Shown piece after piece: positions 17,749 through 27,065 of a DNA stretch of 64,000 nt (position 1 is the first letter of the stretch; each line of letters begins with the position of its first letter). The stretch lies in assembly GCF_002846395.1 (NCBI RefSeq), contig NZ_PJMU01000003.1, forward strand, positions 248,001 through 312,000. The letters run 5' to 3'. Below the pieces are notes generated by a model. That model was not told where the DNA came from. It did not search any database and saw nothing but the letters and a program-made list of their open reading frames with translations. The DNA comes from Pontibacter ramchanderi (GTDB lineage Bacteria > Bacteroidota > Bacteroidia > Cytophagales > Hymenobacteraceae). The translations under genes were made by a program, and so were the position numbers.

Positions 17749-18747
17749 ATGACGCAAGACGGACAGAACACAGCCATTCGAAACGACTGGACACTGGAGG
17801 AAATCAAAGCGATCTACTATAAGCCAGTGTTGGAACTGATTGTAGAGGCAGCCAACGTGCACAAAGAGCACCAGGCCACAGGCGAGGTACAGGTATGTAC
17901 CCTGCTGTCGGTGAAAACAGGTGGCTGCCCGGAAGACTGCTCGTACTGTCCGCAGGCGGCCCGTTTCCATACCGGCGTGGACGTGCATAAACTGCTGAGC
18001 CAGGAGCAGGTGCTCACGGCGGCGCAGCGTGCCAAAGACGGCGGCTCTACCCGCTTCTGCATGGGGGCAGCCTGGCGTGAGGTGCGCGACAACCGCGACT
18101 TCGACAAGGTGCTCGACATGGTGAAAGGCGTGAACGAGATGGGACTGGAGGTTTGCTGTACCTTAGGTATGGTAAACGAGTACCAGGCTGAAAAGCTGAA
18201 AGAAGCCGGCCTGTACGCTTATAACCACAACCTCGATACCTCAGAAGAGAATTACTCCAACATCATCACTACCCGTACCTACGGCGACCGTCTTGACACA
18301 ATCGAGAACGTGCGCAAGGCAGGTATATCGGTTTGCTCAGGTGGTATTATCGGCTTAGGCGAGACCGACGAAGACCGCATCGGAATGCTCCATACCTTGT
18401 CTACCCTGGTGCAGCACCCGGAGTCTGTTCCGGTAAATGCCCTGGTGCCGGTAAAAGGAACCCCGCTGGAAAACCAGCCGCTTGTTACGGTTTGGGAAAT
18501 GGTGCGCATGATTGCCACAGCCCGCATCCTGATGCCAAAGACCATGGTGCGCCTGTCTGCTGGACGCGAGCGCATGAGCGTAACCGATCAGGCGCTTTGC
18601 TTCCTGGCCGGCGCCAACTCCATCTTCACAGGCGAAAAGCTGTTGACAACGCCGAACCCGGACTTTGACGCAGACAAAGCCATGTTCGATTTGCTGGGCC
18701 TGACCCCGCGCAAGTCTTTCAAGGAAGAAGCACAGCACGTTTGCTAA
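17749..18747 (+). CDS. bioB: Biotin synthase
   Basis: 332 residues, full length. The radical-SAM cluster C60-x3-C64-x2-C67 sits in [16 protein letters not shown]; Cys residues in RFCMGAAW and VCCTLG fit the auxiliary [2Fe-2S] site, together with an Arg in the C-terminal [11 protein letters not shown]. It inserts sulfur into dethiobiotin, the last step of biotin synthesis. It heads the operon bioB-bioF-bioD-(unknown)-bioA. A GGTATA word lies in the LGMVNEY region and again near AGISVCSG. Confidence 0.97.
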   Translation: MTQDGQNTAIRNDWTLEEIKAIYYKPVLELIVEAANVHKEHQATGEVQVCTLLSVKTGGCPEDCSYCPQAARFHTGVDVHKLLSQEQVLTAAQRAKDGGSTRFCMGAAWREVRDNRDFDKVLDMVKGVNEMGLEVCCTLGMVNEYQAEKLKEAGLYAYNHNLDTSEENYSNIITTRTYGDRLDTIENVRKAGISVCSGGIIGLGETDEDRIGMLHTLSTLVQHPESVPVNALVPVKGTPLENQPLVTVWEMVRMIATARILMPKTMVRLSAGRERMSVTDQALCFLAGANSIFTGEKLLTTPNPDFDADKAMFDLLGLTPRKSFKEEAQHVC

Positions 18748-18748
18748 G

Positions 18749-18842
18749 CAGACAAAAGACTGTTTGACAAAAGACAAAAGACTTTCTAAATTGATTTATT
18801 GTCTTTTAACTCCTTTGTCCTTTGTCAAAAATTCCTTTGTCA
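18749..18842. repeat. GACAAAAGAC/CTTTGTC repeats between bioB and bioF
   Basis: Copies of GACAAAAGAC on the left (18749-18781) face copies of GTCTTTT and CCTTTGTC on the right (18800-18842), so the spacer can fold on itself. Related words occur at 10930-10946 and 58331-58346. The right side overlaps the first codons of bioF. Confidence 0.6.
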
Positions 18843-19958
18843 CAAAAACTACAGCAGAAGCTGGCGGAGCGGGCAGCGCAGGATACCTTGCGCCAACTTA
18901 AAACCACCGCCGGCCTCATTGACTTCTGCTCCAACGACTACCTCGGCCTTGCTCGCAGCGAGAAACTGCGGGCGCTTATCCACAAGGAAGAGGAGCACTA
19001 CAGACATTTACCTTTGGGAGCAACGGGCTCCCGACTGCTATCCGGCAACCACGGCCTCTTCGAAGAGCTGGAAGGTATCATCGCGTCCTACCATAAGGGA
19101 GAGGCCGCATTGCTTTTCAACTCGGGCTATACGGCCAACGTGGGCTTGCTGTCTGCCCTGCCGCAGCGTGGCGACACTGTGTTTTACGACGAGGCCAGCC
19201 ATGCCTCCATGAAAGACGGGCTGCGCCTGAGCTTTGCCAAGACCTATGCCTTCCGCCACAACAGCGTGGCCGATCTGCGGCAAAAGCTGAAGCATGCCAC
19301 CGGGCAGGTATACGTGGTGGTGGAATCGGTCTACTCCATGGATGGCGACCAGGCTCCCCTGCGGGAGCTGGCGCAGGTATGCACGGAGGTGAACGCCGCC
19401 CTGATTGTAGACGAAGCCCATGCCGTGGGCTTGTACGGATCCAAAGGTGAGGGATTGACCGTAGCCCTTGGGCTGCAGGACCAGGTGTTTGCGCAGGTGA
19501 TTACCTATGGCAAAGCCATGGGCAGCCACGGAGCTGCCGTAGTGGGGCCGCAGGTGCTGCGTGACTTTTTGATTAACTATAGCAGAGCCTTTATTTACAC
19601 AACAGGTCTGCCGACGCATGCGCTGGTGGCCTTGAAGTGTGCCTATACCTTGCTGCCCGAACTTGCGCCTGAGCGGGAGCGCGTGCAGCAATTAGCGAAC
19701 CGACTGTACCAGAAACTGAACAAACTTAGCGGCATACGCTGCACCCCGGAAGATAGTGTGATACTCTCTGTTTTCCCGCAACAGCCCCGGCAACTCAAGG
19801 CGCTGGCGGCTGCGCTGCAACAAGCTGGATTTGATGTACGCCCCGTGCTGCCCCCTACTGTGCCTGCTGGTACAGAGCGGCTCCGCGTGATCGTGCATGC
19901 CTATAATAGTGAAGAAGAAATTGACGGCCTCGTGCAGGCCATAGCGAAAGGTACATGA
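18822..19958 (+). CDS. bioF: 8-amino-7-oxononanoate synthase (TTG start)
   Basis: 378 residues, class II PLP aminotransferase fold. The PLP lysine is K231 in VITYGKAMGSHGA, with VDEAHAVG and SNDYLGLA typical of AONS. It condenses pimeloyl-thioester with alanine. There is no in-frame ATG or GTG near the beginning, and the first internal Met is residue 130. The TTG at 18822 (MSKIPLSQKLQQKL) is the best start, with a second TTG five codons later. The start lies inside the CTTTGTC repeat. It overlaps bioD by four bases (ATGA). Confidence 0.92.
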   Translation: MSKIPLSQKLQQKLAERAAQDTLRQLKTTAGLIDFCSNDYLGLARSEKLRALIHKEEEHYRHLPLGATGSRLLSGNHGLFEELEGIIASYHKGEAALLFNSGYTANVGLLSALPQRGDTVFYDEASHASMKDGLRLSFAKTYAFRHNSVADLRQKLKHATGQVYVVVESVYSMDGDQAPLRELAQVCTEVNAALIVDEAHAVGLYGSKGEGLTVALGLQDQVFAQVITYGKAMGSHGAAVVGPQVLRDFLINYSRAFIYTTGLPTHALVALKCAYTLLPELAPERERVQQLANRLYQKLNKLSGIRCTPEDSVILSVFPQQPRQLKALAAALQQAGFDVRPVLPPTVPAGTERLRVIVHAYNSEEEIDGLVQAIAKGT

Positions 19959-20569
19959 AAAGATATTTTGTAACAGGCATCGGTACGGACGTTGGCAAAA
20001 CAGTTGCCGCAGCCATACTCACCGAAGCCCTGCAGGCCGACTACTGGAAACCCGTACAGGCGGGTGGACTAGATTTTACAGACACCGATACGGTCAGAAG
20101 TCTGATTTCAAATGAGAAGTCCATATTTCACCCCGAAGCTTACCGGCTTAAAATGGCAGCCTCGCCGCATAAGGCAGCTGCAGCTGAAGGTATAGAGATT
20201 GACGTGCACGGTCTGAAACTGCCGGAGACGCAGAACAACCTGATTGTGGAAGGAGCCGGTGGACTGATGGTGCCACTCAACAAGCGCTACCTCGTGCTGG
20301 ACTTGGTGCAGCAACTGGGGCTGGAGGTGATCCTGGTGTCCCGAAATTACCTGGGCTCGATCAACCATACCCTGCTCACGGCAGAGGTACTGCGCTACCG
20401 CAAAGTGCCGGTGGCGGGCATTATCTTTAATGGAGAGGAGAACCAGACATCCGAGGACTTCATTGTAAAGTACACAGGGCTGCGTCGCCTACCCTCCATT
20501 CGGCAGGAGGCAGACTTTTGCCAAGAGGCTGTGGCAGAGTATGCTAAGGCATTCGTGCCATACCTGTAA
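19955..20569 (+). CDS. bioD: Dethiobiotin synthetase
   Basis: 204 residues, slightly shorter than E. coli BioD. P-loop GIGTDVGKT (8-16), substrate region YWKPVQAGG and EGAGGLMVPL are all present. It closes the ureido ring of DAPA with CO2 and ATP. The ATG overlaps the TGA of bioF, so translation is coupled. 167 bases then separate it from the next gene. Confidence 0.95.
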   Translation: MKRYFVTGIGTDVGKTVAAAILTEALQADYWKPVQAGGLDFTDTDTVRSLISNEKSIFHPEAYRLKMAASPHKAAAAEGIEIDVHGLKLPETQNNLIVEGAGGLMVPLNKRYLVLDLVQQLGLEVILVSRNYLGSINHTLLTAEVLRYRKVPVAGIIFNGEENQTSEDFIVKYTGLRRLPSIRQEADFCQEAVAEYAKAFVPYL

Positions 20570-20736
20570 GCCTTCATAACAAAGGATAAACCACACGATT
20601 GCCTATTGAGTACACTCTACAAAACGACAACATTTACCGCAATAATAAAACACATTCTGGATCAGCCACTTGTTCGGGAGCTGATCTGGGGTAAAATGTA
20701 GGCAGGCGCTATACCTGCGCCCCGTATACCTGGCCT

Positions 20737-21309
20737 ATGGACGAAGAGGAATTGCTGCAATCATTAAGTCAGCCGTTGGGCAAACTGCAGGTACAAGAGC
20801 TCGCTGCGAAAATGAACTCGGGCAAGCTCTCGGTGCAGCAACTGTTGGATCTCTGTTCTTATGATAAGGATCGATCAGTGGCCTTTCGCGCCGCCTGGGT
20901 GCTGGAGTACGCAGCCTATACCTTTCCTAAACAATTTTTGCCATACCTGCCCGTTTTCATTGGCATGCTGCCGACACAGCATAATTTGAGCTGCCAGCGA
21001 CACTTCTCCAAAATACTGATGTGCTGCGCCAACCCGGACGCCAATCCGATTTACAAAGCGGCATGGCGCGCGCTGCCAGACCGTGAACCCGTGGTAGAGT
21101 CCATGTTCGAGTGGCTGATCAACTCACGGACGCCTGTTGCGGTGAAAGTCAACTGCCTGGACGTGCTCGTATACCTGCAGCCAGAATTCCCTTGGGTGAA
21201 AGACGAGTTGCTGGCCCAGATCGAGTTTCTGATGAAAGACGGCTCACCGGCCATGCTTAGCCGCGGCAAACGAATACTCAAGCGCTTTTTGCGCGGTAAG
21301 GGTAGGTAA
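20737..21309 (+). CDS. Hypothetical HEAT-like protein inside the bio operon
   Basis: 190 residues, all-helical, no signal peptide. Segments such as DRSVAFRAAWVLEYAAYTFP, REPVVESMFEWLINSRTPVAVKVNCLDVLVYL and SPAMLSRGKRILKRFL look like HEAT/ARM helices. It lies between bioD and bioA on the same strand, 47 bases before bioA. No biotin-related motif (no lipoyl/biotinyl attachment, no helix-turn-helix) is visible, so its location may be chance or it may be a scaffold. I do not recognise the family. Confidence 0.65.
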   Translation: MDEEELLQSLSQPLGKLQVQELAAKMNSGKLSVQQLLDLCSYDKDRSVAFRAAWVLEYAAYTFPKQFLPYLPVFIGMLPTQHNLSCQRHFSKILMCCANPDANPIYKAAWRALPDREPVVESMFEWLINSRTPVAVKVNCLDVLVYLQPEFPWVKDELLAQIEFLMKDGSPAMLSRGKRILKRFLRGKGR

Positions 21310-21356
21310 ATCCCCTCCCCTTGCCTACTTTCGCACCAAAGCGAACACATTTCACC

Positions 21357-22682
21357 ATGTCCATCACAAATCTTGCTACCCGCGACCAACAGGTTATCTG
21401 GCACCCCTACACCCAAATGAAGACTGCAGCCCTTCCCATACCTATAGTGCGGGGTGAGGGTGCGCTGCTCTATGCCGAGGATGGGAAGACCTATGTGGAT
21501 GCCGTTGCCTCGTGGTGGGTGAACCTGCACGGGCACGCGCACCCTTACATTGCCCGGAAAGTGGCTGAGCAATTGCAAACGCTTGAACATGTGATCTTTG
21601 CCGGCTTCACGCATCCGGCCGCCGTTACCTTTGCCGAGCGCCTCATCCAGATCCTGCCGCAGGGCCAGAGCCGCATCTTTTACTCCGACAATGGCTCTAC
21701 CGCCGTGGAGGTGGCCCTCAAAATGGCCATCCAATATTGGCAGAACGAAGGTATAGCCAGGCGCAAGATCATCGCTTTCCGCAACAGCTATCACGGTGAT
21801 ACTTTCGGAGCGATGGCCGTGAGTGCCCGTAGTGCCTTTACGGCTCCTTTTTGGTCTTACCTGTTTGAGGTGTGCTTTATTGATGTGCCTATACCTGGTC
21901 AGGAAGGGGAAACCCTAAAGCAGCTGGAGGCTTTTGCTGCAGCCGGCGATGTGGCTGCCTTCATCTACGAGCCGCTGGTGCTGGGTACGGCAGGTATGGT
22001 GATGTATACCCCGGAGGTATTGGATTGTCTTCTGGAGACCTGCCAGCAGCACGACATCCTAACCATTGCAGACGAGGTGATGACAGGTTTTGGCCGCACC
22101 GGCCGCACGTTCGCCAGCGACTACCTGCAGCATCAACCTGACATGGTCACTTTATCGAAGGGCCTGACAGGCGGCACCATGGCGTTGGGCGCAACCTCCT
22201 GCAACGAAAAAATTTACGAGGCTTTCCTGAGCGATGATAAACGCAAAACCCTGTTTCATGGTCATAGCTACACGGGCAACCCGGTTGCCTGCGCCGCCGG
22301 CCTCGCCAGCCTGGATTTGTTGCTGCAGGAACAAACAAAGCAGCAGATTGATCGCATCGGACAGCGACATGCGGCTTTCAGCCAAAAATTCCGTGCGCTG
22401 CCTAAGGTGTTGGAGGTTCGCCAGCAGGGCACCATCCTGGCGGTAGAGTTCGAAGCGGAGGGCACCTCGTACTTTAATAAATTAGGTGATACGCTCTATA
22501 GCTTTGCGTTGGCGCAAGGCGTAATTCTGCGACCGCTCGGTAACATCATCTATGTGATTCCCCCCTACTGTATCACCGACCCGCAACTCGACCAGGTATA
22601 CCTGACGCTACAAGGGATGCAGGAGCTGATTATAGGAGAGCGCTACTTCGAACCACCTTCACAAACCACCTTGCACGATTAA
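21357..22682 (+). CDS. bioA: Adenosylmethionine-8-amino-7-oxononanoate aminotransferase
   Basis: 441 residues from the ATG at 21357; a TTG 36 bases upstream would add 12 residues that do not fit. Class III aminotransferase: IWHPYTQM and YVDAVASWWVNLHGH form the SAM/KAPA site, GSTAVEVALKMA the PLP phosphate site, and the PLP lysine is K268 in VTLSKGLTGG. It converts KAPA to DAPA using SAM as amino donor. Last gene of the bio operon, followed by a long AT-rich spacer. Confidence 0.95.
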   Translation: MSITNLATRDQQVIWHPYTQMKTAALPIPIVRGEGALLYAEDGKTYVDAVASWWVNLHGHAHPYIARKVAEQLQTLEHVIFAGFTHPAAVTFAERLIQILPQGQSRIFYSDNGSTAVEVALKMAIQYWQNEGIARRKIIAFRNSYHGDTFGAMAVSARSAFTAPFWSYLFEVCFIDVPIPGQEGETLKQLEAFAAAGDVAAFIYEPLVLGTAGMVMYTPEVLDCLLETCQQHDILTIADEVMTGFGRTGRTFASDYLQHQPDMVTLSKGLTGGTMALGATSCNEKIYEAFLSDDKRKTLFHGHSYTGNPVACAAGLASLDLLLQEQTKQQIDRIGQRHAAFSQKFRALPKVLEVRQQGTILAVEFEAEGTSYFNKLGDTLYSFALAQGVILRPLGNIIYVIPPYCITDPQLDQVYLTLQGMQELIIGERYFEPPSQTTLHD

Positions 22683-23226
22683 CAAACATTCTAAAGATTC
22701 ATTTTGGGAAAAATGAGTTGATCAAAGCCAATTTTACGGAGAACGCGTACGTACAAATCCAATTACACTGCTATCCTAGCATAAATAACCCAATACATAA
22801 ACACTTGATAATTAATTCGTTGCCAATTAACAGCAGATAAAATACGGATCATCCATTGGCCTTTTGCGTTCAATTCTACTTATTCAGAAATTAGCCGTAT
22901 CCCCACATTTTATATCCGAATCGTTCAAAAAATTCCACTGTTAGGATAACATTTCCAGCTTTTGGAAAATTGGACTCCCTCTGCACGCCTACAATGCTTT
23001 GTAATGGCGCAAACTCCTTCTTCCTAAAAAAATTTTTACACCTGACTTCCAATGCGTTATACTCCATGTTGCACTATTTCTTTCTGAATAAAAAGTACTG
23101 TATAAAATGGCATTTAATTTTCTTCCGACTCAGCAATTAACCAGCTAGTCTTAGCTAAGTAGGATTCACCATCTCTATATTATCTATCGGAGGGTTAAGT
23201 TTCAAACCATTATTTACTTAACCCAT
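22683..23226. other. AT-rich intergenic region upstream of a T9SS giant gene
   Basis: 544 bases without a credible gene. I see a small hairpin TTTCCA/TGGAAA at 22952-22968 and a 9-bp inverted repeat next to the downstream start codon (listed separately). No clear TAnnTTTG box. Base composition is clearly more AT-rich than the neighbouring genes. Confidence 0.6.
23192..23224 (+). promoter_or_regulatory. 9-bp inverted repeat touching the start codon
   Basis: GGGTTAAGT (23192-23200) and ACTTAACCC (23216-23224) are perfect reverse complements with a 15-base loop, ending two bases before the ATG at 23227. It could be an operator or a 5' mRNA hairpin limiting translation of the giant surface protein. 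Confidence 0.5.
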
Positions 23227-26200
23227 ATGAATCAAATTTTACCCTTCTACAAGGCTGTCTTGTTGAGCCTGGTGCTTTTACTATTTGTAACCCCTGCCTT
23301 GCACGCGCAAACCAAAGGCATGATCGTGAAGCCTGCTACAGGGGCGGGCAAAGCCGTGCTCGACCCGAACGGCGATGGCTATGTTTCCAGCCCCGCCACC
23401 CCTCCGGGCTTCCGGTTCAACGATGTGCAGGAGAGCGAGATTCCGTACAGAGCCTTGCCGCTTCCTGCAGGTGAGGTGTTGGGCGACCTGCTACGCGGAC
23501 CTACCGGTGGCTTCTCCGACTTCTCATACCTGTTCGGCAACGTGGACCCGGTGTATACCTACCTGTCTGGCGGCAACCTCATGTTCCGCTTCCGTTTGGG
23601 AGGTATAGCGCCAAACTCGAAAGGCTACAGCATCCTGATCGACACGGATAATAAATTCGGAAATACGGGGCCGAATGCCGACCCGGAGTATACACCTGCC
23701 AACCCTGGCTTTGAAGTAGAGATCGTGTTGGCGACAGGTTTTGGGGTGCGGCTTTACAATGTAAATGGTGTGTCGTCTCCGGCTGCCGGAAGCCAGTTGG
23801 TTAACCTGCCTTATGAGCAGTATGCCCAGAAAGCCATAGCCTATACCACAAATGGCGGCAGCCCGGACTATTTTTACGATTTCTACATTCCTTTCTCCGA
23901 GATCACTAAATACATACCGTCGTTCACGGCCAGCACACCGGTGCGCATGGTGGCCAACACGGTCATGAGCGCACAGCACAGCGCGCTGGCCGGGCCGATC
24001 TCTGATGTGGGAGGTATAGACGACAAGGTATACGCTGGCAACTACTCGGCAGCATTCACCAACATCATCCAAAGCATCATACCAACCGCCCTGAACGTTA
24101 CGCCTACTTCAGATTTTCCGGCGCTACGCAGCGCTGCCCCAGTTATCACCGGGACGTACACGGCAGGCACTTCTACTGCTGCAAATCCTCTGCTGGTAAA
24201 CGGCACATCCACGGAAGCAGCTGGCACTGTGATTGCGGTATACCTGAACGGCACAGCGCTGGGCACTACAACAGTGGGTACCGGTGGCACCTGGAGCTAT
24301 ACCTTGCCCGCCAACACAGTACTTGCCGCAAGCGATAAACTTACTGCCACCGCCTCTGCCACAGGGAAGTCTGTCTCTAACCTCTCGAACGAAGTTGTTG
24401 TGATATCGCCAGCTTTTGTTTGTCCGGCAAGTGCAACTCCTACCATCCTGTGCGCATCAGACAAAGGCTTCACCGGAACAGTACCGGCTGGAGTAGCTGC
24501 AGGCAGCATCATCAGAATCTATAAATTCGGAGAGCCGGACAGACCGGTATTGGGTATACCTGATATCCCGGTCAGATCGAACGGCACCTGGGGCTGGACT
24601 TGCCGAGACGGCGTGAATGCAACCGACTGTAGCCCGGGACAGGGTTGTGTGGCTGGGACCGTGACTTTGGGTAACGGCAGTTACTATGCGATACTGGAAG
24701 AAGGGAACGGCAAATGTTCCTCTGCCAGATCGAACGAGGTATGTGTGGGCAAGGGCAACCTGGCCACCACTGCTACACCAAGCATCACAACAAACCCAAT
24801 CCTGCAAAGCACGACGACCATCTCAGGCACCGCTGTTGCCAACGCCACTGTCATTGTGTTGATCAACGGAAAACTGTTTGGCAACACCACGGCGACAGGA
24901 ACCGGCGCCTGGACGATGCCAGGTATGGTGCTGAAGGCAGGTCAGGTAGTTTCGGCTCGTGCACTGACTCAGAACATCTGCGTGTCGAACGAGACCTCAG
25001 CCACTGTTATGGCAGAAGCCTCTGTTGCTCCCGTCGTGAACGGACCTATCCGGGCTGGTGCTACCTCAGTATCGGGCACGTCTACAGAGCCGGCTGGCAC
25101 CGTGATCACGGTTTACCGTAATGGTCAGGCCATCTGCTCTACAAACTGCCCGGTAGTGGATGCCTATGGCAACTGGACGCTGAGCGGACTTGCCTCTACT
25201 GCACTGACCAGCGGCAACACCATTACAGGTACCGCTACTGCACCAGGCAAAGGCGCCAGTGCTCCATCGAGTGCCGTAACCGTTCAGGCTGCAGCAGCGG
25301 CAGCGCCTGCTATACCGGTCATTACAGGGTCATATGTGGAGGGTGCCACTGCCGTTGCAGGCACGGGACCTGCTAATAACATGATCAACCTTTACATCGA
25401 TGGTTATTTCCTGGGCTCCGTTGTCTCCTCTGGAAGCGGAAACTGGACAGTAAGCGGGCTGAGCGGAAACGACATCGAAAAACTACTGTATGCCGGTGGC
25501 GTACTGACTGCTACCGCAGGTACGATCGGCACAAACGAAAGCAGGCATTCAGCTGGCGTAACTGTATTGTGCTCTAATACCATACCTGACAGAAACAAAG
25601 CCGTAACAGCTATTGCCTCCGCGATCTGCCAGAACAGCAGCGCCACGATCAGGATCAGCAACTCTGAGCGGGGCATCAGTTACGTACTCCGTAACGAAGC
25701 CAACACAGCCGATCTGAGCTCCTCTGTGTTAGGCAACGGCAGCGACATTTTGCTTATGTCATACCCGCTTAGCACAAGCCAGAAAATCAAGGTGGCTGCT
25801 ACACGTGGCGAGAGCCCGGGTTGCGGCGCGGCTACGCTGAATAACACGGCCGACATTACGGTTAACCCGAACCCAACTGCCTTTATGGTATCGGTTCAGA
25901 ACACGCAGGTATGTATCGGTGCTAAGGCTGTCCTGACCGTTACAAGCTCGCAGTTGAATATGAACTATCAGATCAGGCTGAAGGCAGACAACAGCGCTGT
26001 CGGGGCGCCGGTAGCTGGCACAGGTGGCCAGATCACACTCGAAACCCCGGTTCTGAACACGACAGGCAGCTTCAACTTCTATGTACAGGCTACTTCAGGT
26101 ATAGCGCCCACCTTCTGCGGCACACAGATGAGCAACGAGGTAACGATTACAGTAAATGCGCTGCCTTCTAAAAACCTGGAGTTTATAGAAGGCACGTTTA

Positions 26201-26988
26201 ATGCTGATGGCACTATGAATTTGATCGTTAAGAATTCGGAAGTGAACGTGCTCTACCAGCTTCGTCTGAATGGCACGGATTTCCGAACGCCGGTAGCCGG
26301 CAATGGAGCTGATGTAGTGCTGGTGTCTGATGTGGTAAACTCCGAGAAAAAAACTTATACTGTAATAGCCCGCCACATCAACTCTGGCTGCCCTGTTGAG
26401 CTCGAGCAAAAGATCGAACTACAGAGCATCACCCCGCTCCCGGTAGAATTGGTTTCATTTAAAGCAGTGGCCCAGCATAACCAAGTATTACTGCAATGGA
26501 CAACCGCCTCTGAACGCGACAACGACCGTTTCGAGGTGGAGCGTAGCCAGGACGGACGCAAGTTTACCCTCATTGGCCAGGTAAAAGGCAAAGGTACCAG
26601 CAGCCTAACCAGTTCATACAGTTTCACTGACCAAAACCCCGGCACTGGGGTGAACTACTACCGCCTGCGCCAGGTAGACTTCGATGGTACGTTCGAATAC
26701 AGCAAAACAATAGCGGCACACCTGAAGGAAACAAGCACTTCGGTTAAAGCCTATCCGAACCCGTTCTCGCACAGCGTGCAGGTAGGTATAGCAACTGAAA
26801 CCTCCGGTCCGATCCGGGTGACTGTGGCAGATGCCCAGGGCCGTGTGGTGATCGAGCAGTTGCTAAATGCTGAAGGCAGGTATAGCAACTTCGAGCTCTC
26901 GACACAGCAGCTGGCAACAGGCGTATACTTCCTGCGCGTGACTGGCGGTGGCCTTAACTCTACCACCAAGCTGATCAAATCGCACTAG
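23227..26988 (+). CDS. T9SS-sorted giant surface protein with Ig-like repeats (paralogue A)
   Basis: 1253 residues. Sec signal peptide (to about residue 28), then an N-terminal domain (about 30-285) that opens with an EF-hand-like loop LDPNGDGYVS and includes NLMFRFRLGG and KGYSILIDTD. Several Ig-like repeats follow with the pattern NGTSTEAAGTVIAVYLNG (about 300-560, 590-760). Next come PKD-like modules, an FN3-like domain (PLPVELVSFKAV, SERDNDRFEVERS) and the T9SS type A sorting domain (AYPNPFS to the C-terminus, ending TTKLIKS). Cargo of this type is anchored on or released from the cell surface and often acts in adhesion. Paralogue B lies at 28727. Confidence 0.9.
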   Translation: MNQILPFYKAVLLSLVLLLFVTPALHAQTKGMIVKPATGAGKAVLDPNGDGYVSSPATPPGFRFNDVQESEIPYRALPLPAGEVLGDLLRGPTGGFSDFSYLFGNVDPVYTYLSGGNLMFRFRLGGIAPNSKGYSILIDTDNKFGNTGPNADPEYTPANPGFEVEIVLATGFGVRLYNVNGVSSPAAGSQLVNLPYEQYAQKAIAYTTNGGSPDYFYDFYIPFSEITKYIPSFTASTPVRMVANTVMSAQHSALAGPISDVGGIDDKVYAGNYSAAFTNIIQSIIPTALNVTPTSDFPALRSAAPVITGTYTAGTSTAANPLLVNGTSTEAAGTVIAVYLNGTALGTTTVGTGGTWSYTLPANTVLAASDKLTATASATGKSVSNLSNEVVVISPAFVCPASATPTILCASDKGFTGTVPAGVAAGSIIRIYKFGEPDRPVLGIPDIPVRSNGTWGWTCRDGVNATDCSPGQGCVAGTVTLGNGSYYAILEEGNGKCSSARSNEVCVGKGNLATTATPSITTNPILQSTTTISGTAVANATVIVLINGKLFGNTTATGTGAWTMPGMVLKAGQVVSARALTQNICVSNETSATVMAEASVAPVVNGPIRAGATSVSGTSTEPAGTVITVYRNGQAICSTNCPVVDAYGNWTLSGLASTALTSGNTITGTATAPGKGASAPSSAVTVQAAAAAAPAIPVITGSYVEGATAVAGTGPANNMINLYIDGYFLGSVVSSGSGNWTVSGLSGNDIEKLLYAGGVLTATAGTIGTNESRHSAGVTVLCSNTIPDRNKAVTAIASAICQNSSATIRISNSERGISYVLRNEANTADLSSSVLGNGSDILLMSYPLSTSQKIKVAATRGESPGCGAATLNNTADITVNPNPTAFMVSVQNTQVCIGAKAVLTVTSSQLNMNYQIRLKADNSAVGAPVAGTGGQITLETPVLNTTGSFNFYVQATSGIAPTFCGTQMSNEVTITVNALPSKNLEFIEGTFNADGTMNLIVKNSEVNVLYQLRLNGTDFRTPVAGNGADVVLVSDVVNSEKKTYTVIARHINSGCPVELEQKIELQSITPLPVELVSFKAVAQHNQVLLQWTTASERDNDRFEVERSQDGRKFTLIGQVKGKGTSSLTSSYSFTDQNPGTGVNYYRLRQVDFDGTFEYSKTIAAHLKETSTSVKAYPNPFSHSVQVGIATETSGPIRVTVADAQGRVVIEQLLNAEGRYSNFELSTQQLATGVYFLRVTGGGLNSTTKLIKSH

Positions 26989-27006
26989 CTTTCACAGAAC
27001 ACGAAG

Positions 27007-27050
27007 CAAAGATCGGGGTGACAGAGGTTTGTCACCCCGATCTTTGTTTT
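27007..27050 (+). terminator. Strong terminator after T9SS paralogue A
   Basis: Perfect 16-bp stem CAAAGATCGGGGTGAC (27007-27022) / GTCACCCCGATCTTTG (27031-27046), 8-base loop and T-tract. The promoter of the next gene starts inside its loop. Confidence 0.93.
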
Positions 27051-27058
27051 TACCTTTG
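27028..27058 (+). promoter_or_regulatory. Promoter TTTG-N19-TACCTTTG embedded in the terminator
   Basis: TTTG (27028-27031) spans the terminator loop and right arm, and TACCTTTG (27051-27058) follows the T-tract with the exact 19-base Bacteroidota spacing. The next gene's likely TTG start at 27066 lies only 7 bases past the -7 box, so its mRNA would be leaderless or nearly so. Confidence 0.65.
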
Positions 27059-27065
27059 CCCCGCA

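Noticed and set aside
27018..27065. Upstream GTG start for the ketoacyl synthase
   Set aside because: Those 16 codons are the terminator arm and promoter; the TTG at 27066 fits the family length and the promoter position.
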